From positions 186,001-250,000 of the forward strand of contig NZ_JAAZWE010000006.1 of the NCBI RefSeq assembly GCF_013185185.1: a DNA stretch of 64,000 nt, in the 5' to 3' direction. Under the pieces are notes generated by a model. That model saw only the letters and a program-made list of their open reading frames with translations. It searched no databases and had not been told where the DNA came from. The translations under genes were made by a program, and so were the position numbers. Positions 8,054-17,546 of the stretch are shown piece by piece (position 1 is the stretch's first letter; each line of letters starts with the position of its first letter). Origin of the DNA: Saccharibacillus endophyticus (GTDB taxonomy: Bacteria > Bacillota > Bacilli > Paenibacillales > Paenibacillaceae).

Positions 8054-9187
8054 TCACAAAGCGCCCCGGCGAATGGCTTGGGCCCGCACGGCTAACTTTC
8101 GAAGCTCCGCCGTGATCACGGCCGCGGAATCCGGCTTGCCGAGCCTTGCCGAACATTCAGCCATTCTGAGCCGCAAATACTCATCTTGAACGACTGCTTC
8201 CACTGCCCTTAAAAGACTTTCCCCGCTGAGATCCCGCTCGGCAATCACAATGGCTGCTCCGTCGTCCTCCAACGCCCTGGCGTTGACTTCCTGATGATTA
8301 TTGGTCACGTTCGGCGACGGAATCAATACGGCGGGAATCCCCAGAGAAGTCACTTCGGCCAAGAATGAAGCTCCCGCACGGCTGATGACAAGCATGGACG
8401 CCGCCAGCACTTCCGGCATGCGCTCCACGTAAGGCAGCACGTGCAGGTTGGAAGGCATTACCCACGGTGCCTCTTCCAAACTGCGCTTTGCCTCTTCGTA
8501 ATACCGTTTACCCGTCACGTACACAAAGTGCACGTCCGGCATGCGCACGATATCCGTGACCATTTGCAGCATGGCCTCGTTAATCGCTTTTGCCCCGATA
8601 CTTCCGCCAACCACAAGCACGACAGGCGTTCCTTGGGACAATCCCAATAAACGGAATCCTTCGGCGGCATTCGCCCGGTGAACCGTCGTGGCTCTCGGGT
8701 TCCCGCTGTACATCACTCTTTTAGCCTTGGGAAACTGATCCTGCGTGCCGTCGAAACTTACGGCGACCGTACTCACGTATCGGCTTAGAAAACGATTGGT
8801 CAGTCCGGGAATCGCATTCTGTTCGTGAATCAAGGTCGGAATTCGCAGTTTATGGGCAGCGTAGACCACAGGTCCGCATACATAACCGCCGGTTCCTACG
8901 ACCACGTCGGGTTTGAACTTCTCCAACAACTCGGACGAAGCTTGCACGCCTTTTAAAAAACGAAGCACGGTCTTGATGTTATCTGCTGACAAACTTCGCC
9001 GAAAACCCGTAATATCAAGCGTTTCGAACGGCATGTCGGTTTCGGGAACGATTGAATTTTCCAATCCCCGCTTGCCTCCGATATACAAAAACTCGGTGTC
9101 GGGCCTGTCTGTCTTCAACTGTTCGGCAATGGCAAGAGCCGGATAAATATGTCCTCCCGTCCCGCCTCCGGTCAATACGACGCGCAT
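8054..9187 (-). CDS. murG: UDP-GlcNAc:lipid I N-acetylglucosaminyltransferase MurG
   Basis: Membrane-associated GT28/GT-B enzyme that converts lipid I to lipid II. It has 377 residues with the N-terminal G loop TGGGTGGHIYPALAIAEQL, the second G-rich loop VVGGSIGAKAINEAM, and the UDP-GlcNAc-binding segment SRAGASFLAEVTSLGIPAVL. It lies 15 nt downstream of murD. In related genomes spoVE/ftsW sits between murD and murG, and none is present here. Confidence 0.97.
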   Translation of the reverse strand: MRVVLTGGGTGGHIYPALAIAEQLKTDRPDTEFLYIGGKRGLENSIVPETDMPFETLDITGFRRSLSADNIKTVLRFLKGVQASSELLEKFKPDVVVGTGGYVCGPVVYAAHKLRIPTLIHEQNAIPGLTNRFLSRYVSTVAVSFDGTQDQFPKAKRVMYSGNPRATTVHRANAAEGFRLLGLSQGTPVVLVVGGSIGAKAINEAMLQMVTDIVRMPDVHFVYVTGKRYYEEAKRSLEEAPWVMPSNLHVLPYVERMPEVLAASMLVISRAGASFLAEVTSLGIPAVLIPSPNVTNNHQEVNARALEDDGAAIVIAERDLSGESLLRAVEAVVQDEYLRLRMAECSARLGKPDSAAVITAELRKLAVRAQAIRRGAL

Positions 9188-9202
9188 ACGATGTCCTCCC
9201 GT

Positions 9203-10636
9203 CTATTCGGATATCGAGCGAACGGCTTCCTTGAACAGGCGGCCTCGCTCCTCGAATGATGCGAACATATCCCAGCTCGCACAAGCCGGAGACAACAGCA
9301 CGGTATCTCCGATTTCCGCCAATCGCCGAGCCTCGCGCACGGCTTGGCGCAGCGTATCTGCCGGATCTTCCATAGGCTCTACCACCGAAATGCGCTCGAC
9401 TCCCGCGCGTCCGGCAACGCCTGCGATTTTCTCGCGCGTCTCCCCTAACGTAACGATCGCCTTGATCTTCGTTTGCATGGCCGGCATCAGTTCTTCGTAG
9501 TCGGAACCGCGGTCAAGACCGCCCGCAATCAGAACGACAGGTTGGTCAAAAGCCGACAATGCCGTGAGCGTCGCTTTGGAATTTGTTGCTTTCGAGTTGT
9601 TGTAGTAAAGAATGCCTCCGTGTTCGCCCAAGGCTTCCAGACGATGCTCCACGCCTCCGAAGCTGCTCAGAGGGCCTTTTAACGCGGCAGGATTCACTCC
9701 GGCGGCAATAGCCGCTGCGCAAGCCGCCATCGCATTCGCCGCATTGTATGCGCCCGGAATGCCGAGTTCCGAGGTTCTAATGATCTCGTGAACCTCTCCG
9801 GCCGCATCCCGATACACGATAAGACGCTCTATATCATCCGCTTCTCCGTCTGCCGGATAGGAAGGTGAAGCATAGACGCCTTCCAACTTCAGTTCTTCAT
9901 TTAAGGAAAACGGAAGGACCCGCCCTTTCAAATAAGGCACCAGTTCGCGGCAGAATGGATCATCCCAGTTAATGATGCTTGTATCTTCCGGCGTCTGATT
10001 GACGAAAATCCGGGCCTTGGATGACGTATAATCTTCCATGGAACCATGATAATCCAGATGCGTCTCCGCCACGTTCAACAGACAAGCGATCCGCGGAGCA
10101 AAAGTCTGCGTGCCTTTGAGCTGGAAGCTGCTCAATTCGACAACAAGCCAATTGTCGTCTTTTGCTTCCAGCGCGGCATCGCAGAGCGGGGTGCCGATAT
10201 TGCCTGCAACGATAGGCTTTAATCCGGCACCTTCCAGCATATTGCCGATCCAGGTCGTCGTGGTCGTTTTCCCGTTCGAACCCGTGATGCCGATGATCGG
10301 GGCCGATGACAAGTGATAAGCGACTTCAACCTCCGTCACGACTTCGATTCCAAGCTCCAAAGCTTTGGCAATAGGCGGAGCCGAATACGGGATACCCGGA
10401 TTCTTAATAACCAAAGCGACGTCCGAACGAATCAAATCGTCCGGATGCCCGCCGCAGACCACCGAAATCCCCAGGTCTTCAAGCACGGCGGCTTCCGGAC
10501 TTTCTTCGCGAGGTTTACGGTCATTAACCGTCACTTTTGCGCCGAAAGCGTGCATGGTTTTGGCCGCCGACACGCCGCTTCGAGCCAGACCCAAAACGAC
10601 AACTTCCCGATTTGCATACTCCTTTGGATGTTCCAT
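9203..10636 (-). CDS. murD: UDP-MurNAc-L-alanine:D-glutamate ligase MurD
   Basis: Cytoplasmic Mur ligase adding D-Glu to UDP-MurNAc-L-Ala. The 477-residue protein has an N-terminal Rossmann-like domain (VVLGLARSGVSAAKTM), the ATP loop GITGSNGKTTTTTWIGNML (about 113-131), the carbamylated-lysine region VVELSSFQLKG, and the C-terminal domain with NNSKATNSKATLTAL and LSPACASWDMF. It starts 4 nt after mraY. Confidence 0.97.
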   Translation of the reverse strand: MEHPKEYANREVVVLGLARSGVSAAKTMHAFGAKVTVNDRKPREESPEAAVLEDLGISVVCGGHPDDLIRSDVALVIKNPGIPYSAPPIAKALELGIEVVTEVEVAYHLSSAPIIGITGSNGKTTTTTWIGNMLEGAGLKPIVAGNIGTPLCDAALEAKDDNWLVVELSSFQLKGTQTFAPRIACLLNVAETHLDYHGSMEDYTSSKARIFVNQTPEDTSIINWDDPFCRELVPYLKGRVLPFSLNEELKLEGVYASPSYPADGEADDIERLIVYRDAAGEVHEIIRTSELGIPGAYNAANAMAACAAAIAAGVNPAALKGPLSSFGGVEHRLEALGEHGGILYYNNSKATNSKATLTALSAFDQPVVLIAGGLDRGSDYEELMPAMQTKIKAIVTLGETREKIAGVAGRAGVERISVVEPMEDPADTLRQAVREARRLAEIGDTVLLSPACASWDMFASFEERGRLFKEAVRSISE

Positions 10637-10640
10637 CTCT

Positions 10641-11606
10641 CTACAGCCCCTTATCCAGATAAAGTCCGATAGCCGCCAAAATCAACGATACGGCGAAGAA
10701 AATCCCGACGATTCGCCATTCCGACCAGCCGGACAATTCGTAATGGTGATGAATCGGACTCATTTTGAAGATTCGTTTGCCGCGCGTTTTAAAAGAAATG
10801 ACCTGAAGCACGACGGACAGCATTTCGATGACGAAGACGCCGCCGATAATCAGGAACAAAAACTCGTGCTTGGTCAAAATCGCAATCATTCCGATCGCTC
10901 CGCCGATGCCGAGCGACCCGGTATCTCCCATGAATACTTTGGCCGGATTCGCGTTGTACACCAAAAAACCTAGTGCCGCGCCTGCCATTGCAGAAGCCGC
11001 GAGAGCTGATGGAAATTGCGTCGCCTGCACGGCAATCAGCGCGTAGGCGCCGAACGCCGGAACGCTGACCGCCGAAAGCAAGCCGTCTACGCCGTCCGTA
11101 AAATTGACCGCATTGGATATCGCCAGCAGCATCAACACGATAAACGGATAGTAAAACCATGCTCCCCAATCAAAAGAGAACGAGGTGCCCGGAATCGACA
11201 ACGCCGTGCTATGGCCCGAGTCGATCAGCAACCAGCAGGCAACCGCGGAAAACAAAAGCTGTCCCAGCAATTTTTGCAAAGAGGTTAAACCCAATGAACG
11301 TCTTTTCAATATTTTGATCCAATCATCCAAAAAACCAACCAACCCGAAACCGAGCGTTACAACCAATATCACATAAAATTCGGTATTGACGACGGAAAAT
11401 TTGACGAAGGCCAGCGTAAAAGCCAACAGAATGACTACACCGCCCATTGTAGGCGTTCCGGCCTTCTTCAAATGCCCTTGGGGCCCTTCGCCGCGAACCT
11501 GCTGACCCAGCTTTAGTTTTTGCAGCAACGGGATGCACAGCGGGCCTGCCAATACGGCAAGAATAAATGAAACAGCGGCCGTCACAAATAAAAGCTGCAA
11601 ATCCAT
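10641..11606 (-). CDS. mraY: Phospho-MurNAc-pentapeptide translocase MraY
   Basis: Integral membrane enzyme that makes lipid I from UDP-MurNAc-pentapeptide and undecaprenyl phosphate. At 321 residues it shows about ten hydrophobic helices and the family motifs GTPTMGG, FLDDWIKILKRRSLGL, AVNFTDGVDGL and the metal/uridine site FMGDTGSLGIGG, plus SPIHHHYELSGWSEWRIV. It lies 7 nt after murF and 4 nt before murD. Confidence 0.97.
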   Translation of the reverse strand: MDLQLLFVTAAVSFILAVLAGPLCIPLLQKLKLGQQVRGEGPQGHLKKAGTPTMGGVVILLAFTLAFVKFSVVNTEFYVILVVTLGFGLVGFLDDWIKILKRRSLGLTSLQKLLGQLLFSAVACWLLIDSGHSTALSIPGTSFSFDWGAWFYYPFIVLMLLAISNAVNFTDGVDGLLSAVSVPAFGAYALIAVQATQFPSALAASAMAGAALGFLVYNANPAKVFMGDTGSLGIGGAIGMIAILTKHEFLFLIIGGVFVIEMLSVVLQVISFKTRGKRIFKMSPIHHHYELSGWSEWRIVGIFFAVSLILAAIGLYLDKGL

Positions 11607-11613
11607 AAGTCTA

Positions 11614-13026
11614 TTAAACTCCTTCTATAACTAGTGGCTCGTCGCGCAGGGCATAGACCACTTCTTCAAGCTTCATGCCGCGCGAAGCTTTGACCAGAAC
11701 GGCATCGTCCGGCTTCAAATTCCGGCGTAGATGGGCGATCATTTCCTCTTTGTCGAGGAAAGCATGCACGGACCCTGCTCCCATCGTCTCCAGGGCACCT
11801 TCTGCCGAGTCGGCAGACAACGGCCCGTACGCATAAATCGCACGGATTCCCGCCTTCGCGGCATAACGTCCGATTTCCCGATGATACTCGCGCTCTTGTT
11901 CGCCCAGCTCCAACATATCGCCAAGTACCAATATATTTGAGGCGTATCCGTCCAGCGCGGCAAGCACATCGATTGCGGCACGCGCCGAAGTCGGGCTTGA
12001 GTTATAGGCGTCGTTCAAAATCGTCAGCCCCGATATGCCGACTAAACGCTCGATTCGCATGCCCGTCAATTGCATCGTCGCAAGCCCGTCTTTCATTTTG
12101 GCCGACCCGACACCAAAGGTGCGAGCTGCGGCCATCGCCGCAAGCGCGTTGGTTACGTTATGGCTGCCGAGTACGGGAAGGGAGAAACACAGGTCTCCTT
12201 CGCTGCGAGCAGAAAAGGTCATGCCTCCGCCTCGGCGCATCATGCCTGTCGGATAATCGTCGTTGGTACCTTCCAGGCCGAACGTAAACGTACGAAGCCC
12301 TTCAGGCAGCGAATGTTCAATCTCCTTCAACACAAGCGGAATCAGCGGTTCATCGCCGTTGTACACGAGCAGACCGCCCGGCTTGATTCCCGAAGCAATC
12401 TCCAATTTGGCACGGGCGATATTCTCCCGACTGCCCAGATTGAGCAGATGAGACTCTCCGATATTCGTGACGATCGCAACATCGGGAGGCGCGATCTTGG
12501 CTAATAAGGCAATCTCGCCAAGATCGCTCATGCCCATTTCAAGCACGACAATCTCGGTATCTTCCGGCATCGACAGCAAAGTCAGCGGCAGCCCCAGATG
12601 GTTATTGAAATTCCCCTGTGTTTTGTGAACGCGGAAAGAATCGCCCAGCAGAGCAAACACCATATCCTTGGTTGTCGTTTTGCCGTTGCTGCCTGTAATT
12701 CCGATAACCTTAGCACCGCTCTCAAGCAGATACGCGGAAGATAATTGTTGAAGAGCTTCAAGCACATCCTCGACTTCAATCAATGCACCTTCGGGAGCCC
12801 CTTCGCGTCCACGCTGCCACAGCGAAGCTCCGGCGCCTGCTTGCAAAGAACCTTCGACGAACGCATGTCCGTCCACATTCGCTCCGCCAAGCGGCACGAA
12901 AAGAACGTCGGTCGTGATTTTGCGGGAATCGATAGCGACTCCGGCAATCTTTTTTTCCGGGGAGGCCGTACCGATCAGTCGGCCTCCGCACATATCGGCA
13001 ACCTGGCCGAGTGTCCGTTCAATCAC
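11614..13026 (-). CDS. murF: UDP-MurNAc-tripeptide:D-Ala-D-Ala ligase MurF
   Basis: Adds D-Ala-D-Ala to complete the pentapeptide precursor. It has 470 residues with the ATP loop TGSNGKTTTKDMV at about 111-123, VVLEMGMSDLGEI, NVTNALAAMAAA and the C-terminal domain (LNDAYNSSPTSARAAIDVL, VLGDMLELGEQ). Its start overlaps the murE stop by 4 nt, pointing to translational coupling in the murE-murF-mraY-murD-murG run. Confidence 0.97.
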   Translation of the reverse strand: MIERTLGQVADMCGGRLIGTASPEKKIAGVAIDSRKITTDVLFVPLGGANVDGHAFVEGSLQAGAGASLWQRGREGAPEGALIEVEDVLEALQQLSSAYLLESGAKVIGITGSNGKTTTKDMVFALLGDSFRVHKTQGNFNNHLGLPLTLLSMPEDTEIVVLEMGMSDLGEIALLAKIAPPDVAIVTNIGESHLLNLGSRENIARAKLEIASGIKPGGLLVYNGDEPLIPLVLKEIEHSLPEGLRTFTFGLEGTNDDYPTGMMRRGGGMTFSARSEGDLCFSLPVLGSHNVTNALAAMAAARTFGVGSAKMKDGLATMQLTGMRIERLVGISGLTILNDAYNSSPTSARAAIDVLAALDGYASNILVLGDMLELGEQEREYHREIGRYAAKAGIRAIYAYGPLSADSAEGALETMGAGSVHAFLDKEEMIAHLRRNLKPDDAVLVKASRGMKLEEVVYALRDEPLVIEGV

Positions 13027-14510
13027 TTTGCGACTCCCCTTACGGCTTCCGCTGCAACAAGACGATCGTCGAAGTCCAGCACCTGTTTGCCCACCAATTG
13101 ATACGTCTCATGTCCTTTACCCGCGATCAGCACCACGTCTCCGGGCTGCGCTTCGGCAACAGCCAAGCGAATCGCTTCCGCACGATCAACAACCAGAGTA
13201 TAACGGGATTTTTCTACGCCGTCTTCAATCAAGCCTGCTTCGATATCTTTCAAAATGGCATCCGGATCTTCGGTACGCGGGTTATCCGAAGTTACGTAAG
13301 CGATATCGCTGTATTTCACCGCAATGCGTCCCATGATCGGTCGTTTCGTCCGATCGCGGTCCCCTCCGCAGCCGAAAACGCACAATACGCGCTTTTCCGC
13401 AAATTCAACAACCGTTTTCAGCACATTTTCCAGACCGTCAGGCGTATGCGCATAATCGACGATAATCGCAAACGGCTGTCCGGCGTCGACCGCTTCCACG
13501 CGACCGTCTACCCCTGCAACCGACTCCAGACTTTGCTTGATCCGATCCAGCTCCACGCCTTCGATCAGCGCAGCCGTAATCGCAGCCAGGGCGTTATAGA
13601 CATTGAATTTGCCGACCATGCGCAGTTGGATGTCGGCCGAGCCCTTGAATGTATCCACATGGAAAAACGTTCCTTTAGCCGTGATCTGAATTTCTGAAGC
13701 ACGAACGTCGCAATCCTGTTCCACGCCGTAAGTGACGACTTCCGCGGAAGTCATCTTCGCATATTCCGCCGATGCTTCGTCGTCCGCATTTAATACTGCA
13801 TATTTGCGCTCGGACAAATCCGCCGGAAGCGCATTGCCCAGGCGAGAAAAGAACAAGCCTTTGGCTGCGCGATATTCCTCCATCGAGTGGTGATAATCCA
13901 GATGATCTTGAGACAAATTGGTGAAAATGGCCGTGCGGTAATCCGTTCCCTTCACGCGTCCTTGCTCCAATGCGTGAGAAGAAACTTCCATGACGCAGCA
14001 TTCCACGCCCCGGTTGACCATGTCCGCAAGCGAACGCTGCAGTCCCAGCGATTCCGGCGTCGTGCCGGACATCGGGAACGTCTCGCCGTCGTAGCGCATT
14101 TGGATCGTGCCGATCAAGCCCGTGTTCACGCCGTGATCTTGCATGATGCGTTCGATCAAGTAAGTCGTAGTCGTTTTGCCGTTCGTTCCGGTTACGCCGA
14201 TCATGCGCATTTTGCGGCTCGGTTCGTTAAAGAACGCGTTCGCCAACACCGCCATCGCCATACGGCTGTCCCGCACGAGCAGCTGCGGCAGCTTCGTATC
14301 CAGTTCACGTTCAACGACAAGCGCGACCGCGCCTTGTTCTTCGGCTTGCTTCGCATAGTCATGCCCGTCTACGGTGAACCCGGGCAAACAGATGAACAAA
14401 TCACCCGTACCCGCTTTACGGGAATCGATTTCGATCCCCGTACATTCCGTATCTCCGTTGCCGATCAATCGAGCCGTAATCAATTGTTGCGCCAGTTGGT
14501 CCAATCGCAT
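13023..14510 (-). CDS. murE: UDP-MurNAc-L-Ala-D-Glu:meso-diaminopimelate ligase MurE
   Basis: Adds the third stem-peptide residue. The 495-residue protein has the ATP loop TGTNGKTTTTYLIERIM (about 107-123), the MEVSSHALEQGRV segment, VVDYAHTPDGLENVL, and TSDNPRTEDP near residue 410. The DNPR motif marks the meso-DAP-adding class rather than the lysine class, so the wall is probably A1-gamma type. It is separated from pbpB by a terminator and probably has its own promoter. Confidence 0.96.
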   Translation of the reverse strand: MRLDQLAQQLITARLIGNGDTECTGIEIDSRKAGTGDLFICLPGFTVDGHDYAKQAEEQGAVALVVERELDTKLPQLLVRDSRMAMAVLANAFFNEPSRKMRMIGVTGTNGKTTTTYLIERIMQDHGVNTGLIGTIQMRYDGETFPMSGTTPESLGLQRSLADMVNRGVECCVMEVSSHALEQGRVKGTDYRTAIFTNLSQDHLDYHHSMEEYRAAKGLFFSRLGNALPADLSERKYAVLNADDEASAEYAKMTSAEVVTYGVEQDCDVRASEIQITAKGTFFHVDTFKGSADIQLRMVGKFNVYNALAAITAALIEGVELDRIKQSLESVAGVDGRVEAVDAGQPFAIIVDYAHTPDGLENVLKTVVEFAEKRVLCVFGCGGDRDRTKRPIMGRIAVKYSDIAYVTSDNPRTEDPDAILKDIEAGLIEDGVEKSRYTLVVDRAEAIRLAVAEAQPGDVVLIAGKGHETYQLVGKQVLDFDDRLVAAEAVRGVAK

Positions 14511-14578
14511 AGCCTATTCTCCCCTTATTTCATTATTCATGTTTAAGCAGCCTCCGCCGTTCCCTTATGCCCGAGCCG

Positions 14579-14614
14579 CAAAATGCCCGAGCCCGCCAAT
14601 GGCAGGCCCGGGCA
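14579..14614 (-). terminator. GC-rich terminator between pbpB and murE
   Basis: Minus strand TGCCCGGGCCTGCC-ATT-GGCGGGCTCGGGCA followed by TTTTG, 10 nt past the pbpB stop. A 14-bp stem with two mismatches; the T-run is short, so some read-through is possible. Confidence 0.75.
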
Positions 14615-14623
14615 GTGCTTCCC

Positions 14624-17023
14624 TCAGTTGAGCGGAGCTGCATCGCTTTCCGGCGCGGGATCGGCCGGGACAACGGTTCCGCCGTCGATTACCGGATCGC
14701 TGGTTTCGGTCTCCGCGCTTTCTTCGACAGGCTCGTCGGCCACGGCTTCCCCGCCGATAGACACGTCTTCGGATTCGGTGTCTTCCGTACCTGTTATCGT
14801 CGTTTTCGCCGACTTTAGCGTCAGGACCACGATCCGATGGCCTTCGGCATTTTGGGTCAATCTTTGTTCGGAAACGAACCCCGAACCTTTTGTGCTGATC
14901 GATACATTCAACAAAGTCAAAATATCGACGGCATCCCGAAGCGACAATCCGGTCAGGTCAGGCACGCTCATTTCGTCTTTGTCTTCCGTGAGCAAATAAA
15001 TTTTTTGTCCGGCATACATCGCGCTTCCTGCGGAAGGATACTGTTCAAGAACGGTTGCCCCTGCTCCTACCTGCTCGTAAGCGACGCCTTCGTCCAGAAG
15101 TTTCGACTTCGCGTCTTCAAGCTTCATTTTCAACAAATTCGGAGCCGTGACTTTAAGCAGCGTTTCTCCGGTTTCGGCGTTTTCGCTTTGGCTTTGAATT
15201 TCGGTGTCGGAAAACTTTTTGGCGACGCCCATATATTCAAGCGTTTGGGACAAAATTTCTTTGGCGATCGGCGCAGCGATTCTGCCGCCGCTCGCGTTCG
15301 GATCTTCCGGTTCGTCCAACATAACGAAGATCGCCACTTTGGGATCGTCCGCCGGAGCGTAACCGATAAAAGAAACGGCCGAGCGCGTTTTGTCGTAAGC
15401 ATTCCCCGAAGCATCGACGGTACCCGTTTTTTCGGCGGTACCCGTTTTGCCCGCTACGCGGTAACCGGGGATATATGCGTTTCGTCCCGTACCGATTTCT
15501 TGGTCCGACACGACTTGTTCCAGATAACCGCTGACGGCTTTTGCCGTTTCCGGCGTAATCACGTCGCGAACTTTTTCGACTTCGTTCCGTTTGATCACTT
15601 CGCCCGTTTGCGGATTGCTTTCCGATTGGACGATATGAGGCTTCAATAATTTGCCGCCGTTGGCTACCGCGGAAATCGCCGCGATCTGCTGAATCGGGGT
15701 TACGGCCACGTTATGTCCGAACGTGATCGCAGCCTGATCGATCAACGGACTATTTTCGGTTACGTTCATCGTGCCTTTGAGTTCGCCGGGCAATTCGATG
15801 CCGGTCGGCTCGCCGAATCCGAAGTTTTTGATGTATTCGGTCAGTTTGCTCGTTCCGACCATTTCCATCCCCAATTTGACGAACGCCACGTTACTTGAAT
15901 GTTTGACGCCTTTCAAATAAGAAATGGTTCCCCAATTCCGGCTGACGTCGTGCACGGTCTGCCTGCCGATTTGAATAGCGCCCGATTGGTACTCGGCATT
16001 GGGATTGAATTTTCCTTCTTGCACCGCCGCGGACAGCGTCACGATCTTGAACGTGGAACCCGGTTCGTATTGTCCGGTAACGGACAGATTATTAAAATCT
16101 TCAAGCGCCTTTACGCCGGAATATTCGTTCGGATCGAACGTCGGCATATTCACCATCGCCAAAATGTCCATCGTATTGGGATCGGCCACGATGATGGAAG
16201 CACTTTTCGGCTTGTATTGCTCGAAAGCCTTTTTCGCCGCTTGCTCGGCATAATACTGAATGGTGCTGTCGATCGTCAATTGGATCGAAGTGCCGTCCTT
16301 CGGTGCGACGACCTCGCTGCTGCCTTCGGGCAGTTCGACGCCTTTGGCGTCTCTTTGATAAGCGATCCTGCCGTCCTCGCCTTTCAACTGGTCTTCAAAG
16401 TAGGACTCGATGCCGTACTTCGGATTTCCGTCGTTATCGACGAAGCCGAGCACATTGGCCGCCAGCGTATGCTGGGGATAGAAACGCTTGATCTGATCAT
16501 CGAAAACGATGCCGATATCTGTCGTTTCGCTCAGTTCCTTTTCTTTTCGAACCGCGGCGATCTCCGTTTCGATCTCCGCTTTGAGATCGCCGTCGATCTT
16601 CCAGCCTTGCGGACGAACCTCGACCCAGACGCTGGGATCGCCTTTTTTATAGGTGCCCGACTCGCTGTCCTTTTCGTAAGTGCGCGAAACCATCTCCCGC
16701 AGCTTATCTTCGGATACGCCCAGCTTATTGTGCAGGATTTCCACGACGTCGTCCGCGGTTCCCCGCTTACCGATAATATTAGGTTCCACCACGACGGAAT
16801 AGGCCGGCGAGTCTACGGCAAGTTCTTTGCCGTTGCGATCCGTGATGGCGCCTCGCTCCGAACGCAGAATCTTGGAAGCCGACCATTGATCGACGGCTTG
16901 CTTATGCCAGAAATCGCCTTGAATAATCTGAAGAAAAAAAACTCTTCCGACCAGAACGAGAAAAAAGAGGGTAATCCCCCCTCCGATTAACAGCGTGCGC
17001 ATTCTTACTCTTTTTGTCAGCAT
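14624..17023 (-). CDS. pbpB: Septal class B penicillin-binding protein with two PASTA domains (PBP2B/FtsI type)
   Basis: Septal DD-transpeptidase. It has 799 residues: a membrane anchor (about 9-33), the PBP dimerisation domain (about 50-215), and the transpeptidase domain with the catalytic motifs STFK (S323), SSN (376-378) and KTGT (526-529). Two PASTA repeats follow (about 615-735), as in PBP2B; SpoVD normally has one. The last 55 residues form an acidic, E/D/T/P-rich tail. It is the only transpeptidase gene in the cluster, whereas spore formers usually have pbpB and spoVD side by side. Confidence 0.94.
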   Translation of the reverse strand: MLTKRVRMRTLLIGGGITLFFLVLVGRVFFLQIIQGDFWHKQAVDQWSASKILRSERGAITDRNGKELAVDSPAYSVVVEPNIIGKRGTADDVVEILHNKLGVSEDKLREMVSRTYEKDSESGTYKKGDPSVWVEVRPQGWKIDGDLKAEIETEIAAVRKEKELSETTDIGIVFDDQIKRFYPQHTLAANVLGFVDNDGNPKYGIESYFEDQLKGEDGRIAYQRDAKGVELPEGSSEVVAPKDGTSIQLTIDSTIQYYAEQAAKKAFEQYKPKSASIIVADPNTMDILAMVNMPTFDPNEYSGVKALEDFNNLSVTGQYEPGSTFKIVTLSAAVQEGKFNPNAEYQSGAIQIGRQTVHDVSRNWGTISYLKGVKHSSNVAFVKLGMEMVGTSKLTEYIKNFGFGEPTGIELPGELKGTMNVTENSPLIDQAAITFGHNVAVTPIQQIAAISAVANGGKLLKPHIVQSESNPQTGEVIKRNEVEKVRDVITPETAKAVSGYLEQVVSDQEIGTGRNAYIPGYRVAGKTGTAEKTGTVDASGNAYDKTRSAVSFIGYAPADDPKVAIFVMLDEPEDPNASGGRIAAPIAKEILSQTLEYMGVAKKFSDTEIQSQSENAETGETLLKVTAPNLLKMKLEDAKSKLLDEGVAYEQVGAGATVLEQYPSAGSAMYAGQKIYLLTEDKDEMSVPDLTGLSLRDAVDILTLLNVSISTKGSGFVSEQRLTQNAEGHRIVVLTLKSAKTTITGTEDTESEDVSIGGEAVADEPVEESAETETSDPVIDGGTVVPADPAPESDAAPLN

Positions 17024-17137
17024 GGCGATAGAACCTCCTGCTTGTTTCGATCAACGCTTTCGCGCGGGGCTAGGCGCCGAAAGGCGCCATGGCCGCTTTC
17101 TTTACTCATTATTCGCGTCTGCTGCCGGTGCTTGCGA

Positions 17138-17515
17138 TTATTCGCCGCTTTTACGCTCGACGAAGATCGGCTCGTGTTCCGTCGCTTGGACAAGACCCAA
17201 GGCCAGTGCTTTCGGTACGATATCCTGACGCAGTTCCTGCTGATCGCGCTGTGCCTGCGCGATATCCTTGTTAATTTGATTCGTCTGGCTCTGAACCGAC
17301 GCGATCTGATGATTCAGGTCATAGATATGTACGTATCGCCATGCCACGATACTGCACAAGGCGACCGCGACCAGCACGCTGGCCAGATAAAGCATTTTTT
17401 CCCGCATCGGGAGTTCGACCCGGCGGGTCACTACCGTTGTCTTTTGCCGGTACTGCTGTGAAGATTGCTGCTTCTCCCGTTCCCGGATCGCCAGATTTCC
17501 GCGTGTCTGTGCCAT
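17138..17515 (-). CDS. ftsL: Cell-division protein FtsL
   Basis: A 125-residue bitopic protein: a long basic cytoplasmic N-terminus (1-38, Q/R-rich), one membrane helix (about 41-62) and an extracellular leucine-zipper-like coiled coil (LNHQIASVQSQTNQINKDIA). FtsL bridges DivIB/DivIC to the septal synthase. Sequence identity in this family is low; the call rests on topology, length and its position between rsmH and pbpB. Confidence 0.85.
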   Translation of the reverse strand: MAQTRGNLAIREREKQQSSQQYRQKTTVVTRRVELPMREKMLYLASVLVAVALCSIVAWRYVHIYDLNHQIASVQSQTNQINKDIAQAQRDQQELRQDIVPKALALGLVQATEHEPIFVERKSGE

Positions 17516-17546
17516 TGATCAATCTCCTCATTTTGGAAGTCAAATT

